From positions 2,120,001 through 2,184,000 of the forward strand of contig NZ_UGSP01000001.1 of NCBI RefSeq assembly GCF_900454535.1: 64,000 bases of DNA. The letters are read 5' to 3'. How positions within the stretch are numbered: position 1 is the stretch's first letter; each line of letters begins with the position of its first letter. Shown piece by piece: positions 1 through 10,627 of the stretch. The notes below the pieces were generated by a model. It was given only the letters and a program-made list of their open reading frames with translations, searched no databases and had not been told where the DNA came from. The stretch is from Avibacterium avium (GTDB taxonomy: Bacteria; Pseudomonadota; Gammaproteobacteria; Enterobacterales; Pasteurellaceae). Both the position numbers and the translations under genes were made by a program.

Positions 1-1793
1 TACATTAGCACGCAAAAAGAAGCCGTACTTCCGCGCCCTACTCGCCCACGCAATTGATGAAGTTGAGATAGCCCAAGGCGTTCGGCATTTTCAATAATCA
101 TCAAGCTGGCATTAGGCACATCTACGCCTACTTCAATCACGGTGGTTGCTACTAACACATCTAACTCAGCCGCTTTGAAACTTGCCATAATCTCTTGTTT
201 TTCAGTGGGTTTCATTCGCCCGTGAACTAAGCCAATGCGTAAATTTGGCAGTGCTTTGGTTAAATCTTCCCAAATGGCTTCCGCGGCTTGCGCTTCCAGT
301 ACTTCACTTTCATCAATGAGCGTGCAAACCCAGTACGCCTGCCGTTTTTCATTCACGCAAGCCTGATACACACGCGCGACAATTTCTGCGCGGCGCTCTT
401 CTGAGATGGCAATAGTAGTAATTGGCGTTCGCCCTGGGGGTAATTCATCAATAATAGAGGTATCCAAATCTGCATAAACCGTCATCGCTAAGGTACGCGG
501 AATTGGGGTTGCGGTCATAATCAGCTGATGTGGATAATTTCCCGACTTTTCGCCTTTTTCGCGTAACATTAAGCGCTGATGCACACCAAATCGATGCTGT
601 TCATCAATGATCACTAAGGCGAGATCATTAAATTCTACATCCTGTTGAAATAAGGCGTGCGTCCCCACAATCATCTGCACTTCGCCTGCTTTCATCTGTT
701 CTAGCACAGCTTGGCGAGCCTTGCCTTTGACTTTTCCTGCTAGCCAACCCACTTTGATGCCTAAAGGCTCAAACCAATTTTGGAAATTGGCAAAATGCTG
801 TTCCGCCAAAATTTCTGTCGGTGCCATAAGTGCCACTTGCTTTTGATTGTCAATTGCCACCAGTGCAGCTAATGCCGCGACCAAGGTTTTCCCCGATCCC
901 ACATCGCCCTGCACTAATCGCATCATTGGATAAGGCTTTTGCAGATCTTGCTCAATATCCTGCACAACGCGGCTTTGCGCATTAGTCGGGCTAAATGGCA
1001 AACGCTGTAAAAATTGCTGTTTTAGATCAGTTTGATACTGCAATGGCAAGGCAAAAAATTGTTGAATATTCGACCGCACTTTTTGCATTGCTAAATTATG
1101 CGCTAATAATTCTTCAAAAATTAACCGCACTTGCGCAGGGTGCTGCCCTTTTTCCAACATTTCTAAAGAAACATCAGGCGGTGGGCGGTGCAAAAATCGG
1201 ATCGCCTCTTTTAAACTATAAGGATAAGGGTTGAATTCATCAGGTAGAATTTCTGGCAACTGGATTTTATCAAGCAAAGCCAGTGCTTGATCTGTTAATT
1301 TGCGTAAAGAATTTTGCTTTAAGCCTTCTGTGGTAGGATAAATTGGCGTCAGGGTTTCGGCCATTACCAACGGAGCATCATCACGAATAATTTGATATTC
1401 GGGGTGATGAATTTCCGCCATAAAACGACCGCGTTTCACTTCACCAAAGGCTTTGACTCGTGCGCCCACTTGGAAGCTATTGCGCATTGCTGCATTAAAA
1501 TTGAAAAAACGTAAGGTTAATTTTGATGTGCCGTCCGACACTACTACAGTTAAGATTGGGCGGCGTCCAAATTGTACTTCGCAAAGCTGAACCGTTGCGC
1601 TAATTGTGGCATATTGTTCAGGGCGAAGATCGATTATGGGCGTAATTCTTGTGCGGTCTTCATAACGACTAGGCAGATGAAAAAGCAAATCTTGCAGATT
1701 ATTAATGCCAATTCGGCTCAATTTTGCCGAAACCGCTGCCCCCACACCAGAAAGCGTGGTCAGCGGAACTGCGCCAAGAATTTCCGTAGCCAT
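1..1793 (-). CDS. recG: ATP-dependent DNA helicase RecG (3' end outside window)
   Basis: RecG reverses stalled replication forks and branch-migrates Holliday junctions. The reverse strand reads as one open frame from the ATG at 1793 to the left edge, about 597 codons against roughly 693 in E. coli RecG, so the C-terminal part is missing only because the window ends. Visible in order: the N-terminal wedge/OB region (frame begins MATEILGAVPLTTLSGVG), Walker A in VQGDVGSGKT, the DEAD-box variant DEQHRFG, motif III TATPIPRT, and the helicase C region with GLVHGRMKPTEK, TTVIEVGVDVPN and QLRGRVGRG. The ATG overlaps the spoT stop codon (TAATG), so the two are translationally coupled, as expected for the gmk-rpoZ-spoT-recG cluster. 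Identification is secure. Confidence 0.97.
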   Translation of the reverse strand, partial: MATEILGAVPLTTLSGVGAAVSAKLSRIGINNLQDLLFHLPSRYEDRTRITPIIDLRPEQYATISATVQLCEVQFGRRPILTVVVSDGTSKLTLRFFNFNAAMRNSFQVGARVKAFGEVKRGRFMAEIHHPEYQIIRDDAPLVMAETLTPIYPTTEGLKQNSLRKLTDQALALLDKIQLPEILPDEFNPYPYSLKEAIRFLHRPPPDVSLEMLEKGQHPAQVRLIFEELLAHNLAMQKVRSNIQQFFALPLQYQTDLKQQFLQRLPFSPTNAQSRVVQDIEQDLQKPYPMMRLVQGDVGSGKTLVAALAALVAIDNQKQVALMAPTEILAEQHFANFQNWFEPLGIKVGWLAGKVKGKARQAVLEQMKAGEVQMIVGTHALFQQDVEFNDLALVIIDEQHRFGVHQRLMLREKGEKSGNYPHQLIMTATPIPRTLAMTVYADLDTSIIDELPPGRTPITTIAISEERRAEIVARVYQACVNEKRQAYWVCTLIDESEVLEAQAAEAIWEDLTKALPNLRIGLVHGRMKPTEKQEIMASFKAAELDVLVATTVIEVGVDVPNASLMIIENAERLGLSQLHQLRGRVGRGSTASFCVLM

Positions 1794-3916
1794 TAGCGAT
1801 TTATATTACGTTCAATGCTGACAAAACCTGGTAAGGTTTTGATTTTCCGCATAATTTGACTTAAATGATGGGTATCTTTTGCCGTCAGTAACACCACGAT
1901 TTGATATAAACGGCCGTCTTGCTCTTCCGTCCAAATGCTGTGAATATTGCTATCCATCGCGGAAATATTAGAGGTTAAATTCGGCAGTGCCCCTTGCTGA
2001 TTAATCATTTCAATGCGTAATTCGGTTTCAAATTCCACTTTGTTATCGCTTTTCTCCCAAGTAACTGGGGTGAAATGCTCTGGATTTTCTTTTCGATTAC
2101 GCAGGTTTGCACAAGCCTCGTGATGCACTACTAGGCCTTTCCCTGGGCTTGCGTATGCCACAATTGGATCACCTGGAATTGGGTGGCAACATTGCGCAAA
2201 GGTGGTAAGCAGGCTTTCATTACCGTTAATGGCAAAAATATTTTTATTGTTGCTGAGATCGCCGTCTGTATCAATTTCAATACTTTCACCTAATAAACGA
2301 TAGGCAATCACGGCACTCATTTGGTTACCTAAACCAATTTCCGCCAATAAATCTTCAAAACGATTAAGTTTTAGATCGCTTAATAATTCATCAATACGTT
2401 GTTCAGGGATTTGTTCTAATTTATGTGGCAATAACGCATTAGTAAGTTGGCGTTTGCCAAGAACGATCGCCGTATCTGAGCGCAGATTTTTCAAGGCGTG
2501 GCGAATATTAGAACGGGCTTTTGCGGTTACCACAAAATTCAGCCAGCCCACATCGGGTTGTGCTGTCGGTGCGGTGATAATTTCAATGGTTTGCCCTGAT
2601 TGCAATGGCTGTGAAAGAGGATAAGGTTTGCGATCCACATTGGCTGCAATACAAGCATTGCCAATGCCAGAATGTACCGCATAAGCGAAATCTACTGGGG
2701 TTGCACCCACTGGCAATTCCACAATACGCCCTTTCGGGGTGAACACATAAATCTCTTTCGGGAAAAATTCTGATTTGACACTTTCAATAAATTCAAAAGA
2801 ATTACCCGCACTTTGTTGCAATTCAATCAGGCTTTGCAACCAGCGCTGCGCGCGAATTTGTGCGGTGGTGCTATCATTCTTACCACCTTGTTTATACGCC
2901 CAATGCGCTGCCACGCCCATTTCCGCGGTTTGATCCATTTCTTCCGTGCGAATTTGCACTTCCACCGGAACGCCGTGTGGGCCGATCATTGAAGTATGCA
3001 GGGATTGATAGCCATTTGCTTTTGGCACGGCGATATAATCTTTCACACGCCTCGGACGTGGCTTATACAAACCGTGCATTTGTCCTAGCACTCGGTAGCA
3101 AGTATCCACATCTTTCACCACTGCACGGAACGCATAAATATCCATAATGGAATGAAATTGCTGATCTTTTAAGCGCATTTTTTGATAAATGGCATAAAGA
3201 TGTTTTTCTCGCCCAAATACGCGTGCTTCAATGCCCACATCTGCTAAACGCCCTTTGATTTCATCAGAAATCCGTTCGATCATATCTTTGCGGTTACCAC
3301 GCGCAATTTGAATGACTTTTTGTAAGACAGCATAACGCTGTGGGTGCATTGCTTCAAAGCCGAGATCTTCTAGCTCATTTTTAATATGTTCGATCCCTAA
3401 ACGATGGGCAAGTGGGGCGTAAATTTCCAAGGTTTCTTTCGCAATTCTACGCCGTTTGTCAGGGCGTAATGCGCCAAGGGTACGCATATTGTGGGTGCGG
3501 TCAGCCAGTTTGATCAGAACAACGCGAATGTCTTTGGTCATCGCCAGGATCATTTTGCGGAAATTTTCCACTTGGGCTTCTTGGCGGGTTCGAAATTTGA
3601 GCTTATCTAATTTAGATACGCCTTCCACAATTTCAGCAACACTCGCGCCAAATTCTTCTTTGAGTTGTTCTTCGGTGTAAGGGGTGTCTTCAATCACATC
3701 GTGCAACAATGCGCCCATCACGGCTTCGTGATCTAAACGCATTTCTGCAATAATTGATGCCACCGCAACAGGGTGAGTAATGTACGGCTCGCCGCTGGAG
3801 CGAGATTGTCCTTCGTGTGCATCTCGTGCGATAACGTATGCACGTCTTACTAATTCAATTTGTTCAGGCGGTAAATAGCCTCGGATAATATGCTCTAAAC
3901 GTTCAAATAAGTACAA
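1793..3916 (-). CDS. spoT: Bifunctional (p)ppGpp synthase/hydrolase SpoT
   Basis: SpoT makes and degrades the stringent-response alarmone (p)ppGpp. The 707-residue product aligns along its length with E. coli SpoT (about 702). It has an HD hydrolase domain (ITHPVAVASI ... LLHDVIEDT), the RelA/SpoT synthetase domain (GREKHLYAIYQKM, VKDYIAVPKANGYQSLHT), a TGS domain starting near IYVFTPKGRIVELP, and a C-terminal ACT domain. The intact HD motif separates it from RelA, whose hydrolase site is dead. The start is a TTG (TTG TAC TTA TTT), giving MYLFERLE; E. coli SpoT also starts from TTG with MYLFE, and AGGTG lies just upstream. It sits 75 nt downstream of rpoZ. Confidence 0.97.
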   Translation of the reverse strand: MYLFERLEHIIRGYLPPEQIELVRRAYVIARDAHEGQSRSSGEPYITHPVAVASIIAEMRLDHEAVMGALLHDVIEDTPYTEEQLKEEFGASVAEIVEGVSKLDKLKFRTRQEAQVENFRKMILAMTKDIRVVLIKLADRTHNMRTLGALRPDKRRRIAKETLEIYAPLAHRLGIEHIKNELEDLGFEAMHPQRYAVLQKVIQIARGNRKDMIERISDEIKGRLADVGIEARVFGREKHLYAIYQKMRLKDQQFHSIMDIYAFRAVVKDVDTCYRVLGQMHGLYKPRPRRVKDYIAVPKANGYQSLHTSMIGPHGVPVEVQIRTEEMDQTAEMGVAAHWAYKQGGKNDSTTAQIRAQRWLQSLIELQQSAGNSFEFIESVKSEFFPKEIYVFTPKGRIVELPVGATPVDFAYAVHSGIGNACIAANVDRKPYPLSQPLQSGQTIEIITAPTAQPDVGWLNFVVTAKARSNIRHALKNLRSDTAIVLGKRQLTNALLPHKLEQIPEQRIDELLSDLKLNRFEDLLAEIGLGNQMSAVIAYRLLGESIEIDTDGDLSNNKNIFAINGNESLLTTFAQCCHPIPGDPIVAYASPGKGLVVHHEACANLRNRKENPEHFTPVTWEKSDNKVEFETELRIEMINQQGALPNLTSNISAMDSNIHSIWTEEQDGRLYQIVVLLTAKDTHHLSQIMRKIKTLPGFVSIERNINR

Positions 3917-3991
3917 AGGACACCTAACTTTTTATTCAAATTTTATTGCCAATGATAAAAATGGAACAAAAAACAACCGCACTTTTATCGC

Positions 3992-4258
3992 TTATGAAGA
4001 TAATAAAGACACTGCGTGATGCTCTGTTGCTTCTTGCTCTAAAGCATCTTGGCGCTCGTGCGCATTCATAATTTCGTTGTTAATCAAGCCTTTTTCAATT
4101 TCACGCAAGGCGATTACCGTTGGTTTATCGTTATCTTCTGGAACTAAAGGTTCACGCAAATGTAATTGTAATTCTCTTGCACGGCGTGCTGCGGTTAAAA
4201 TTAAATCAAAACGGTTACCAATTTGCTCTACCGCATCTTGCACTGTTACACGAGCCAT
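3992..4258 (-). CDS. rpoZ: RNA polymerase omega subunit
   Basis: Omega helps assemble and stabilise beta-prime in RNA polymerase and forms part of a ppGpp-binding site. The 88-residue product begins [19 protein letters not shown] and contains the conserved ARRARELQ segment, typical of RpoZ. Its position between gmk and spoT matches the gamma-proteobacterial arrangement and places two parts of the ppGpp response side by side. It probably shares a transcript with gmk (66 nt upstream) and spoT downstream. Confidence 0.96.
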   Translation of the reverse strand: MARVTVQDAVEQIGNRFDLILTAARRARELQLHLREPLVPEDNDKPTVIALREIEKGLINNEIMNAHERQDALEQEATEHHAVSLLSS

Positions 4259-4324
4259 AAATTTACTCCAATCAGTTAAAATTCTTCAATAAATAAAAGG
4301 GATCTAATGATACTAAAATGTCAA

Positions 4325-4951
4325 TTATTTTGCCAGCAATTGATGAATTAAAGCGATATTTTGCGCTTGCTGATAGCTTCTAGTTAAACATTCCGCACGC
4401 AAAATATGCTGTAAATCTGCCACTGCTTGCTCGAAATTATCATTAATAATCACATAATCATATTCGTCATAGTGGGATATTTCACTGGTGGCTTTTGCCA
4501 TACGATCAGCAATGACTTCTGCGCTATCCTGCCCGCGCCCAATTAAACGGCGCTCCAATTCTTCAACCGAAGGGGGCAAAATAAAAATACTTTTAACCTG
4601 CGGTAATTTAGCGCGAATTTGTTGCGCCCCTTGCCAATCAATATCTAAAAAAACATCAATGCCTTGCGCCAAACTTTTTTCAATAGTCGGCAAGGATGTG
4701 CCATAATAATTGCCGCCAAACACTTTGGCATATTCCAAGAACAAATCTTGTTCGATTAGACGTTCAAATTCGTCTTTACTGACAAAATGATAATGCACAC
4801 CGTCCACTTCACCGGGGCGAGGTGCACGCGTGGTATGGGAAACAGAAACCATCATTTCACGCCCATTATCTTTCGCCAATAAGGCGGCGATTAAAGACGA
4901 TTTCCCCGCGCCACTTGGGGCTGAAATAATATAAAGGTTACCTTGGCTCAT
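4325..4951 (-). CDS. gmk: Guanylate kinase
   Basis: Converts GMP to GDP with ATP, an essential step in guanine nucleotide supply. The 208-residue product has the P-loop [11 protein letters not shown] near residues 10-20, the GMP-binding segment [19 protein letters not shown], and [11 protein letters not shown]. Length is normal for the family (about 207). The ATG at 4951 is preceded by AAGGAT at proper spacing. First gene of the gmk-rpoZ-spoT-recG set. Confidence 0.97.
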   Translation of the reverse strand: MSQGNLYIISAPSGAGKSSLIAALLAKDNGREMMVSVSHTTRAPRPGEVDGVHYHFVSKDEFERLIEQDLFLEYAKVFGGNYYGTSLPTIEKSLAQGIDVFLDIDWQGAQQIRAKLPQVKSIFILPPSVEELERRLIGRGQDSAEVIADRMAKATSEISHYDEYDYVIINDNFEQAVADLQHILRAECLTRSYQQAQNIALIHQLLAK

Positions 4952-5074
4952 TGTTTATCCTTAATTTTCATCAAATTTCGTTCATTATGCCGATAAATCG
5001 GAAAAAAATCATTAGGGCTGTTGATAATTTATTTTTACAAAATAAAAACAAGCTAACTGGCTGATCCGCAAAGT

Positions 5075-5090
5075 TTTGATGTAGATCACA
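5075..5090 (+). promoter_or_regulatory. CRP-like site upstream of gapA
   Basis: TTTGA-TGTAGA-TCACA matches the CRP consensus TGTGA-N6-TCACA at 8 of 10 half-site positions. Its centre is about 72 bp upstream of the start site implied by the -10 at 5143, a typical class I distance. Confidence 0.5.
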
Positions 5091-5119
5091 AATGTTTTAC
5101 GGTTTTCTTGCGAGTTAGT

Positions 5120-5148
5120 TTCACCCTACCTAAAAAGCGTGCTATAAT
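5120..5148 (+). promoter_or_regulatory. Predicted gapA promoter
   Basis: A perfect -10 TATAAT lies at 5143-5148, with a 4/6 match to the -35 (TTCACC, 5120-5125) 17 bp upstream. The resulting leader before gapA is about 70 nt. Confidence 0.6.
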
Positions 5149-5207
5149 CCACCGCGAACGGAAAATAGAATGCTTTCTATGCACCGTAACCCTTTTGTTT
5201 AACTTAA

Positions 5208-6230
<1,023 letters not shown>

Positions 6231-6252
6231 TTAAAAAACCTTCAAAATTAAG

Positions 6253-6279
6253 CCGCACTTTTAAAGTGCGGTTTTTTTT
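6253..6279 (+). terminator. gapA terminator made of paired uptake signals
   Basis: CCGCACTT and AAGTGCGG arms face each other with a three-base loop, followed by eight T residues. A rho-independent terminator built from an inverted pair of DNA uptake sequences. Confidence 0.9.
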
Positions 6280-6541
6280 CGCCACATTTTTATTGCTGTG
6301 ATTGATTATCTCTGATTTCCCTGTCTGCTTTTCGCTAAGAATATAGCGCCTTTTCCACATAAAAATGAACAGCTGTTCGCTCGCTAAAACTGTTATATTG
6401 CTCACAAAATCACTGGTTATCCGTAGTTTTCAACGGATTTTTCTCGCTTTTTCTTTGATTAACGATTATATTTAACCTTACAACTGTACGCTAAAATGCA
6501 GTAATTTATTAAAAACGATTTGTTAAATAGGAAAAAGAAGA
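6280..6541. other. Intergenic region before the acyl-CoA ligase
   Basis: No convincing gene. It holds a perfect 12-bp palindrome GAACAGCTGTTC at 6367-6378 and a small hairpin (ATCCGT / ACGGAT at 6419-6438, eight-base loop) followed by five T, which could be a weak second terminator. AGGAAAAAGAAG just before 6542 can serve as the ribosome binding site of the next gene. Confidence 0.4.
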
Positions 6542-8347
6542 ATGACAAACACCCTTGATTTTCATTTTGTTAGCCGCTTTCAACAGCAGGCAAAAACATT
6601 AAAAAATAACACCGCACTTCGTTATTTTGAAAATCAACAATGGCACGATATTTCTTGGGCTGACTTTCAGCAGCAAGTAAACGCCCTTTCTCTTGCGTTG
6701 CTTGCTCATCATATTGATGTACAAGATAAAATTGGTATCTTTGCACACAATATGCCACGCTGGACAGTCGCTGATATTGCCACTTTGCAAATTCGCGCTG
6801 TTACCGTGCCTATTTACGCTACGAATACCGCGCAACAAGCGGCATTTATCATTAATGATGCCGATATTAAAATTCTGTTTGTTGGCGATCAAGAACAGTA
6901 TGATCAAGCCCTACAAATCGTTGCAGATTGCCCGCAGTTACAACATATTATCGCGATGAAAGACAGCATTCAGCTACACGATCACCCACTGGCTTGCCAT
7001 TGGGCAGACTTTGTCGCAACAGGCTCGCAAACTAATTCCGCAGAATTACAACAGCGTCTTGATGAAAAACAACTCAATGATTTATTTACCTTGATTTATA
7101 CTTCTGGCACCACAGGCGAGCCAAAAGGCGTAATGTTGGATTATGTCAACCTTGCTCATCAGCTAAAAGCTCACGATCAGGCATTGAAGCCGATTACAGA
7201 ACAGGACGTTTCTCTTTCTTTTCTGCCGTTCTCTCATATTTTTGAACGTGCGTGGGTGGCCTATGTGCTACACCGTGGCGCAGTGAATTGTTATATTGAA
7301 AACACCGATCAAGTGCGTGCGGCATTAAGTGAAATCCGTCCGACATTAATGTGTGCCGTACCACGTTTTTACGAAAAAATTTACACCGCAATCCACGATA
7401 AAGTGCAGCAAGCGCCAAAACTGCGCCGTGCCTTATTTAACTGGGCGATGAATGTGGGACATCGTTATTTTGATCGTAAAAGCCAAAAACAACCCATTCC
7501 ATTTTGGCTTAAACAGCAATTTTTCTTAGCGGATAAATTGGTGCTGAGCAAATTACGCAACCTACTCGGCGGACGTATTCGTATGATGCCGTGCGGCGGG
7601 GCAAAATTAGAACCTAGCATTGGGCTATTTTTCCACAGCATTGGCATTAATATTAAGCTAGGTTATGGTATGACGGAAACCACTGCCACTGTTTCGTGTT
7701 GGGAAGATGATCATTTCGAGCCAAATTCTATCGGCAAGCTAATGCCGGGGGCGGAAGTAAAAATTGGTGAAAATGATGAAATCTTAGTGCGTGGCGAAAT
7801 GGTAATGCGTGGTTATTACAAAAAACCAGAAGAAACAGCTGCCGCTTTTACCGCTGATGGTTTCTTAAAAACTGGTGATGCAGGTCAATTAGACGAACAA
7901 GGCCATCTTTACATCACCGATCGCATCAAAGAGCTGATGAAAACCTCAAACGGCAAATATATTGCGCCACAGCACATTGAAGGCAAAATCGGCAAAGATA
8001 AATTTATTGAGCAAATTGCCGTGATCGCTGATGCGAAAAAATATGTTTCCGCCTTGATCGTGCCTTGTTTTGCTTCTTTAGAAGAATATGCGAAAAAGCT
8101 CAATATTAAATATCAAGATCGTATGGAATTGATCAAACATTCCGAAATTATTCAGCTTTTTGAAAAACGCTTAAATGAATTGCAGAAAGAGCTAGCGAGC
8201 TTTGAGCAAGTGAAGAAATTCACTCTGTTGCCACAGGCTTTCACCACCGCAATGAACGAAATTACGCCGACCTTAAAACTACGCCGCAAGGTGATTTTAG
8301 AGCGTTATAAAACGCAAATTGAAAAAATGTATCAATCAAAAAAATAG
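6542..8347 (+). CDS. AMP-forming long-chain acyl-CoA synthetase
   Basis: Activates fatty acids to acyl-CoA with ATP via an acyl-adenylate. The 601-residue product carries the adenylation signature [12 protein letters not shown] near residue 186, [12 protein letters not shown], and the conserved [24 protein letters not shown] segment. It resembles the bacterial long-chain ligases of the FAA1/FadD15 type rather than E. coli FadD. In Haemophilus influenzae Rd a gene of this type directly follows gapA (from memory), so the neighbourhood is conserved. No beta-oxidation genes are nearby. A role in recycling or incorporating exogenous fatty acids is inference; the exact chain-length preference cannot be read. 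Confidence 0.88.
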   Translation: MTNTLDFHFVSRFQQQAKTLKNNTALRYFENQQWHDISWADFQQQVNALSLALLAHHIDVQDKIGIFAHNMPRWTVADIATLQIRAVTVPIYATNTAQQAAFIINDADIKILFVGDQEQYDQALQIVADCPQLQHIIAMKDSIQLHDHPLACHWADFVATGSQTNSAELQQRLDEKQLNDLFTLIYTSGTTGEPKGVMLDYVNLAHQLKAHDQALKPITEQDVSLSFLPFSHIFERAWVAYVLHRGAVNCYIENTDQVRAALSEIRPTLMCAVPRFYEKIYTAIHDKVQQAPKLRRALFNWAMNVGHRYFDRKSQKQPIPFWLKQQFFLADKLVLSKLRNLLGGRIRMMPCGGAKLEPSIGLFFHSIGINIKLGYGMTETTATVSCWEDDHFEPNSIGKLMPGAEVKIGENDEILVRGEMVMRGYYKKPEETAAAFTADGFLKTGDAGQLDEQGHLYITDRIKELMKTSNGKYIAPQHIEGKIGKDKFIEQIAVIADAKKYVSALIVPCFASLEEYAKKLNIKYQDRMELIKHSEIIQLFEKRLNELQKELASFEQVKKFTLLPQAFTTAMNEITPTLKLRRKVILERYKTQIEKMYQSKK

Positions 8348-8445
8348 CCTATTGGCTCAACCAATAGGGAAAAAGTGCGGTTATTTCTAGCACATTTTTT
8401 CATAAATGGTAAAATGCCTCATCATTTTTAGAGGATCATATATCA

Positions 8446-9876
8446 TTGAAAGGTTTGTTTTTACGTCTTATTAGTATCTTTGCCTTGTTGCTATGGGCCA
8501 TTGATATGGCGCTGCCGTGGCGACAACTGCTGGGTACGGAAGACAATCGTTATGCGACAATTCAATCTAGCGGTAAATTAGTGGTTGGTACGTTGAATAC
8601 GCCAACTTCCTATTTTATTGGCCCAGATGGTGCATCAGGATTTGAGTATGAATTAGCCAAAGCCTTTGCTGACTATCTGAATGTGAAATTGGAAATTGTT
8701 CCAATGGCAAATAATCAAGCATTATTTACCGCACTTTCCACGCAAAAGATTGATATTGCTGCAGCAAACTTATTTTATTTGCGCGAGAAATTAGATCATT
8801 ATCAAATTGGCCCTGCTTATAATTCTGCGTCTTGGCAATTGGCTTATCGCAAAGGGGAAGGACGTCCTGCTTCACTAAAAGAACTAAAAGGCAAACTGGT
8901 TATTTCTAAAGGCAACGATCTTGTTAAGCTGCTCGAGAGCTTTAAACAAGAATTCCCTGATTTACAGTGGCAAGTTGTAGATCAAAGCCAAGAAGAATTG
9001 TTGCTACAAGTTGCTGAAGGAAAAATTGATTACACCATTGCCAATTCCGTAGATCTTGCTATGGCACAGCAAATTAAGCCGCAAATTGCCGTAGCCTTTG
9101 ATGTTACAGATGAATCCACCATTCACTGGTATCTCACCAATAATAATTACAGCGAATTGCAAGCTGCGTTGTTAGACTTTATGAATAATGCCATTGAAAC
9201 AGGCTTGATTGCACGCATTGAAGAAAAATATTTCAATCATTTAGCTGAATTTGATTATGTGGATATGCGCTCTTATCTCAATGCCATTGAAAACACCTTG
9301 CCAAAATATCAGCATCTATTTGATAAATATAAAGGCCGTTTAGACTGGCGTTTGCTTGCCGCTGTGGCCTATCAAGAATCCCATTGGAATCCTGAAGCCA
9401 CCTCCCCTACTGGGGTGCGTGGAATGATGATGCTCACCAAAGCAACAGCTGATCGGGTAAAAATCAGCAATCGTCTTAATCCAGAACAAAGTATCAAGGG
9501 CGGTTCAGAATACCTGCATTTATTGCTAGAGCAAATGCCCAATACCATTCATCAAGAAGATAAAATTTGGTTTGCGCTTGCCGCTTACAATATGGGCTTA
9601 GGGCATTTGATTGATGCCAGACGTTTAACCAAAAAATTAGGTGGCGATCCTGATAATTGGCTTGATGTGAAGAAGAATTTACCCCTACTGGCTGAAAAAC
9701 GCCATTATAGCAATTTGAAATACGGCTATGCGCGTGGTTATGAGGCTTATCAATACGTTGAAAATATTCGCCGTTATATGAATAGCATTGTGAATTATCA
9801 CCGCGTACAACAGAATCAAGAACAACAGAATAGTTCTGCACAACAAAATGCAGATATTCCGATGAATAAAAACTGA
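8446..9876 (+). CDS. mltF: Membrane-bound lytic murein transglycosylase F
   Basis: Cleaves peptidoglycan glycan strands to 1,6-anhydro ends. The 476-residue product has an N-terminal membrane/signal segment, then a periplasmic solute-binding (SBP_bac_3-like) domain from about residue 45 to 270, then an SLT domain. The predicted catalytic glutamate is Glu311 in YQESHWNP, followed by [13 protein letters not shown] and [10 protein letters not shown]. The start is a TTG at 8446 with AGAGGA ten bases upstream; no ATG fits as well. A small basic ORF begins eight bases after its stop and is probably coupled. Confidence 0.94.
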   Translation: MKGLFLRLISIFALLLWAIDMALPWRQLLGTEDNRYATIQSSGKLVVGTLNTPTSYFIGPDGASGFEYELAKAFADYLNVKLEIVPMANNQALFTALSTQKIDIAAANLFYLREKLDHYQIGPAYNSASWQLAYRKGEGRPASLKELKGKLVISKGNDLVKLLESFKQEFPDLQWQVVDQSQEELLLQVAEGKIDYTIANSVDLAMAQQIKPQIAVAFDVTDESTIHWYLTNNNYSELQAALLDFMNNAIETGLIARIEEKYFNHLAEFDYVDMRSYLNAIENTLPKYQHLFDKYKGRLDWRLLAAVAYQESHWNPEATSPTGVRGMMMLTKATADRVKISNRLNPEQSIKGGSEYLHLLLEQMPNTIHQEDKIWFALAAYNMGLGHLIDARRLTKKLGGDPDNWLDVKKNLPLLAEKRHYSNLKYGYARGYEAYQYVENIRRYMNSIVNYHRVQQNQEQQNSSAQQNADIPMNKN

Positions 9877-9883
9877 GGTCAAA

Positions 9884-10042
9884 ATGACAAGAAGACGCAA
9901 AACTTTTCTAAAGAACAATAATCGTAAGTTATTCCGCTTGGCTCAAGGGCGTGCATTACGCTTAAAAAGAATGAAACAACGAAAAACCCGTTTATGGGAT
10001 CGCCACGCATTGCAATTTGTGATACAAGACATTTGTTGCTAG
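9884..10042 (+). CDS. Small basic hypothetical protein (52 aa) coupled to mltF
   Basis: ATG at 9884 to TAG at 10040 encodes 52 residues beginning MTRRRKTFLKNNNRKLFRL and ending FVIQDICC. Roughly a third of the residues are Arg or Lys, concentrated in the first 40; the last ten are hydrophobic with a terminal Cys-Cys. GAGG at 9875-9878 overlaps the mltF TGA stop and sits about six bases before the ATG, a strong sign of translational coupling. A bidirectional terminator follows 16 bases after the stop, which closes the transcript neatly. I do not recognise a family. A nucleic-acid- or membrane-binding small protein is possible, but no function can be assigned. Confidence 0.7.
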   Translation: MTRRRKTFLKNNNRKLFRLAQGRALRLKRMKQRKTRLWDRHALQFVIQDICC

Positions 10043-10058
10043 TTGTTGATAGAAGATA

Positions 10059-10091
10059 AAAAAGCATTATGTTGTCCACATAATGCTTTTT
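10059..10091. terminator. Bidirectional terminator between mltF unit and mutT
   Basis: A perfect 14-bp stem AAAAAGCATTATGT / ACATAATGCTTTTT with a five-base loop TGTCC. A/T runs on both sides let it serve the converging mltF and mutT transcripts. Confidence 0.92.
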
Positions 10092-10107
10092 TATTGGTAA
10101 TAGATTA

Positions 10108-10506
10108 TTAATTTTCAGCCAATAAGCGTTGAATAAGCTTGCTGTTAGCGGGGGGAAATTGGCTGGCATCAAGTTCAGATTGGGCGATCCACATTCCCTC
10201 TTGCCCTTCTCGTCCAAAAGGTTCGCCAACCCATTGTTCCACAAGGTAAAAAGAAAATTGAATGATCTTACTAGGATATTCAAAGGTAAAGCGCTCAAAT
10301 AAACTGGCGTTAAGAATATGAATACCAATTTCTTCTTCTAGCTCTCTGGCAAGGGCTTGTTCTGGTGTTTCACCTTTATCAACTTTTCCACCGGGGAATT
10401 CTAGGGCTTGGGCAAAATCTTGTCCCTCAAGGCGTTGAGTGAGATAAATCTGCCCAAATTCATTACGAATAATGCCTGCTGCTACTTGAATAATGGGTTT
10501 TGCCAT
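10108..10506 (-). CDS. mutT: 8-oxo-dGTP diphosphatase MutT
   Basis: Hydrolyses 8-oxo-dGTP to prevent A:T to C:G transversions. The 132-residue product contains the full Nudix box from GGKVDKGE to RELEEEIGI (GX5EX7REUXEEXGU), near residues 39-60. Length matches E. coli MutT (about 129). AGGAG lies just before the ATG. It follows secA, as in E. coli, but an uptake-signal hairpin and a long inverted repeat separate them. Confidence 0.95.
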   Translation of the reverse strand: MAKPIIQVAAGIIRNEFGQIYLTQRLEGQDFAQALEFPGGKVDKGETPEQALARELEEEIGIHILNASLFERFTFEYPSKIIQFSFYLVEQWVGEPFGREGQEGMWIAQSELDASQFPPANSKLIQRLLAEN

Positions 10507-10520
10507 TTTTTCTCCTTAGG

Positions 10521-10568
10521 GTCTGTTGATCATTCATTTTGCATTTGAGCTATGAATGATCAACAGAC
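10521..10568. repeat. Perfect 17-bp inverted repeat between secA and mutT
   Basis: GTCTGTTGATCATTCAT at 10521-10537 is matched exactly by its reverse complement at 10552-10568 across a 14-base loop. There is no T run on either side, so it does not look like a terminator. Each arm contains a GATC (Dam) site. It sits 14 bases upstream of the mutT start codon. It may be a regulatory hairpin or the relic of a small mobile repeat. Confidence 0.75.
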
Positions 10569-10575
10569 TCTCTAT

Positions 10576-10615
10576 AAAGTGCGGTAAAAAAATCAAAAAT
10601 TTTTCACCGCACTTT
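10576..10615. terminator. Paired uptake-signal hairpin after secA
   Basis: AAAGTGCGGT (10576-10585) and ACCGCACTTT (10606-10615) flank an A-rich/T-rich centre that extends the pairing. It lies 12 bases past the secA stop and is the likely secA terminator. Confidence 0.7.
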
Positions 10616-10627
10616 ATACTTTATGGA

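Noticed and set aside
5108-5113. TTGCGA as the gapA -35
   Set aside because: It is 29 bp from the TATAAT box, too far; TTCACC at 5120 fits with 17 bp.
10521-10568. Inverted repeat as the secA terminator
   Set aside because: No T run on the minus strand after the stem; the uptake-signal pair at 10576-10615 is closer to secA and fits better.
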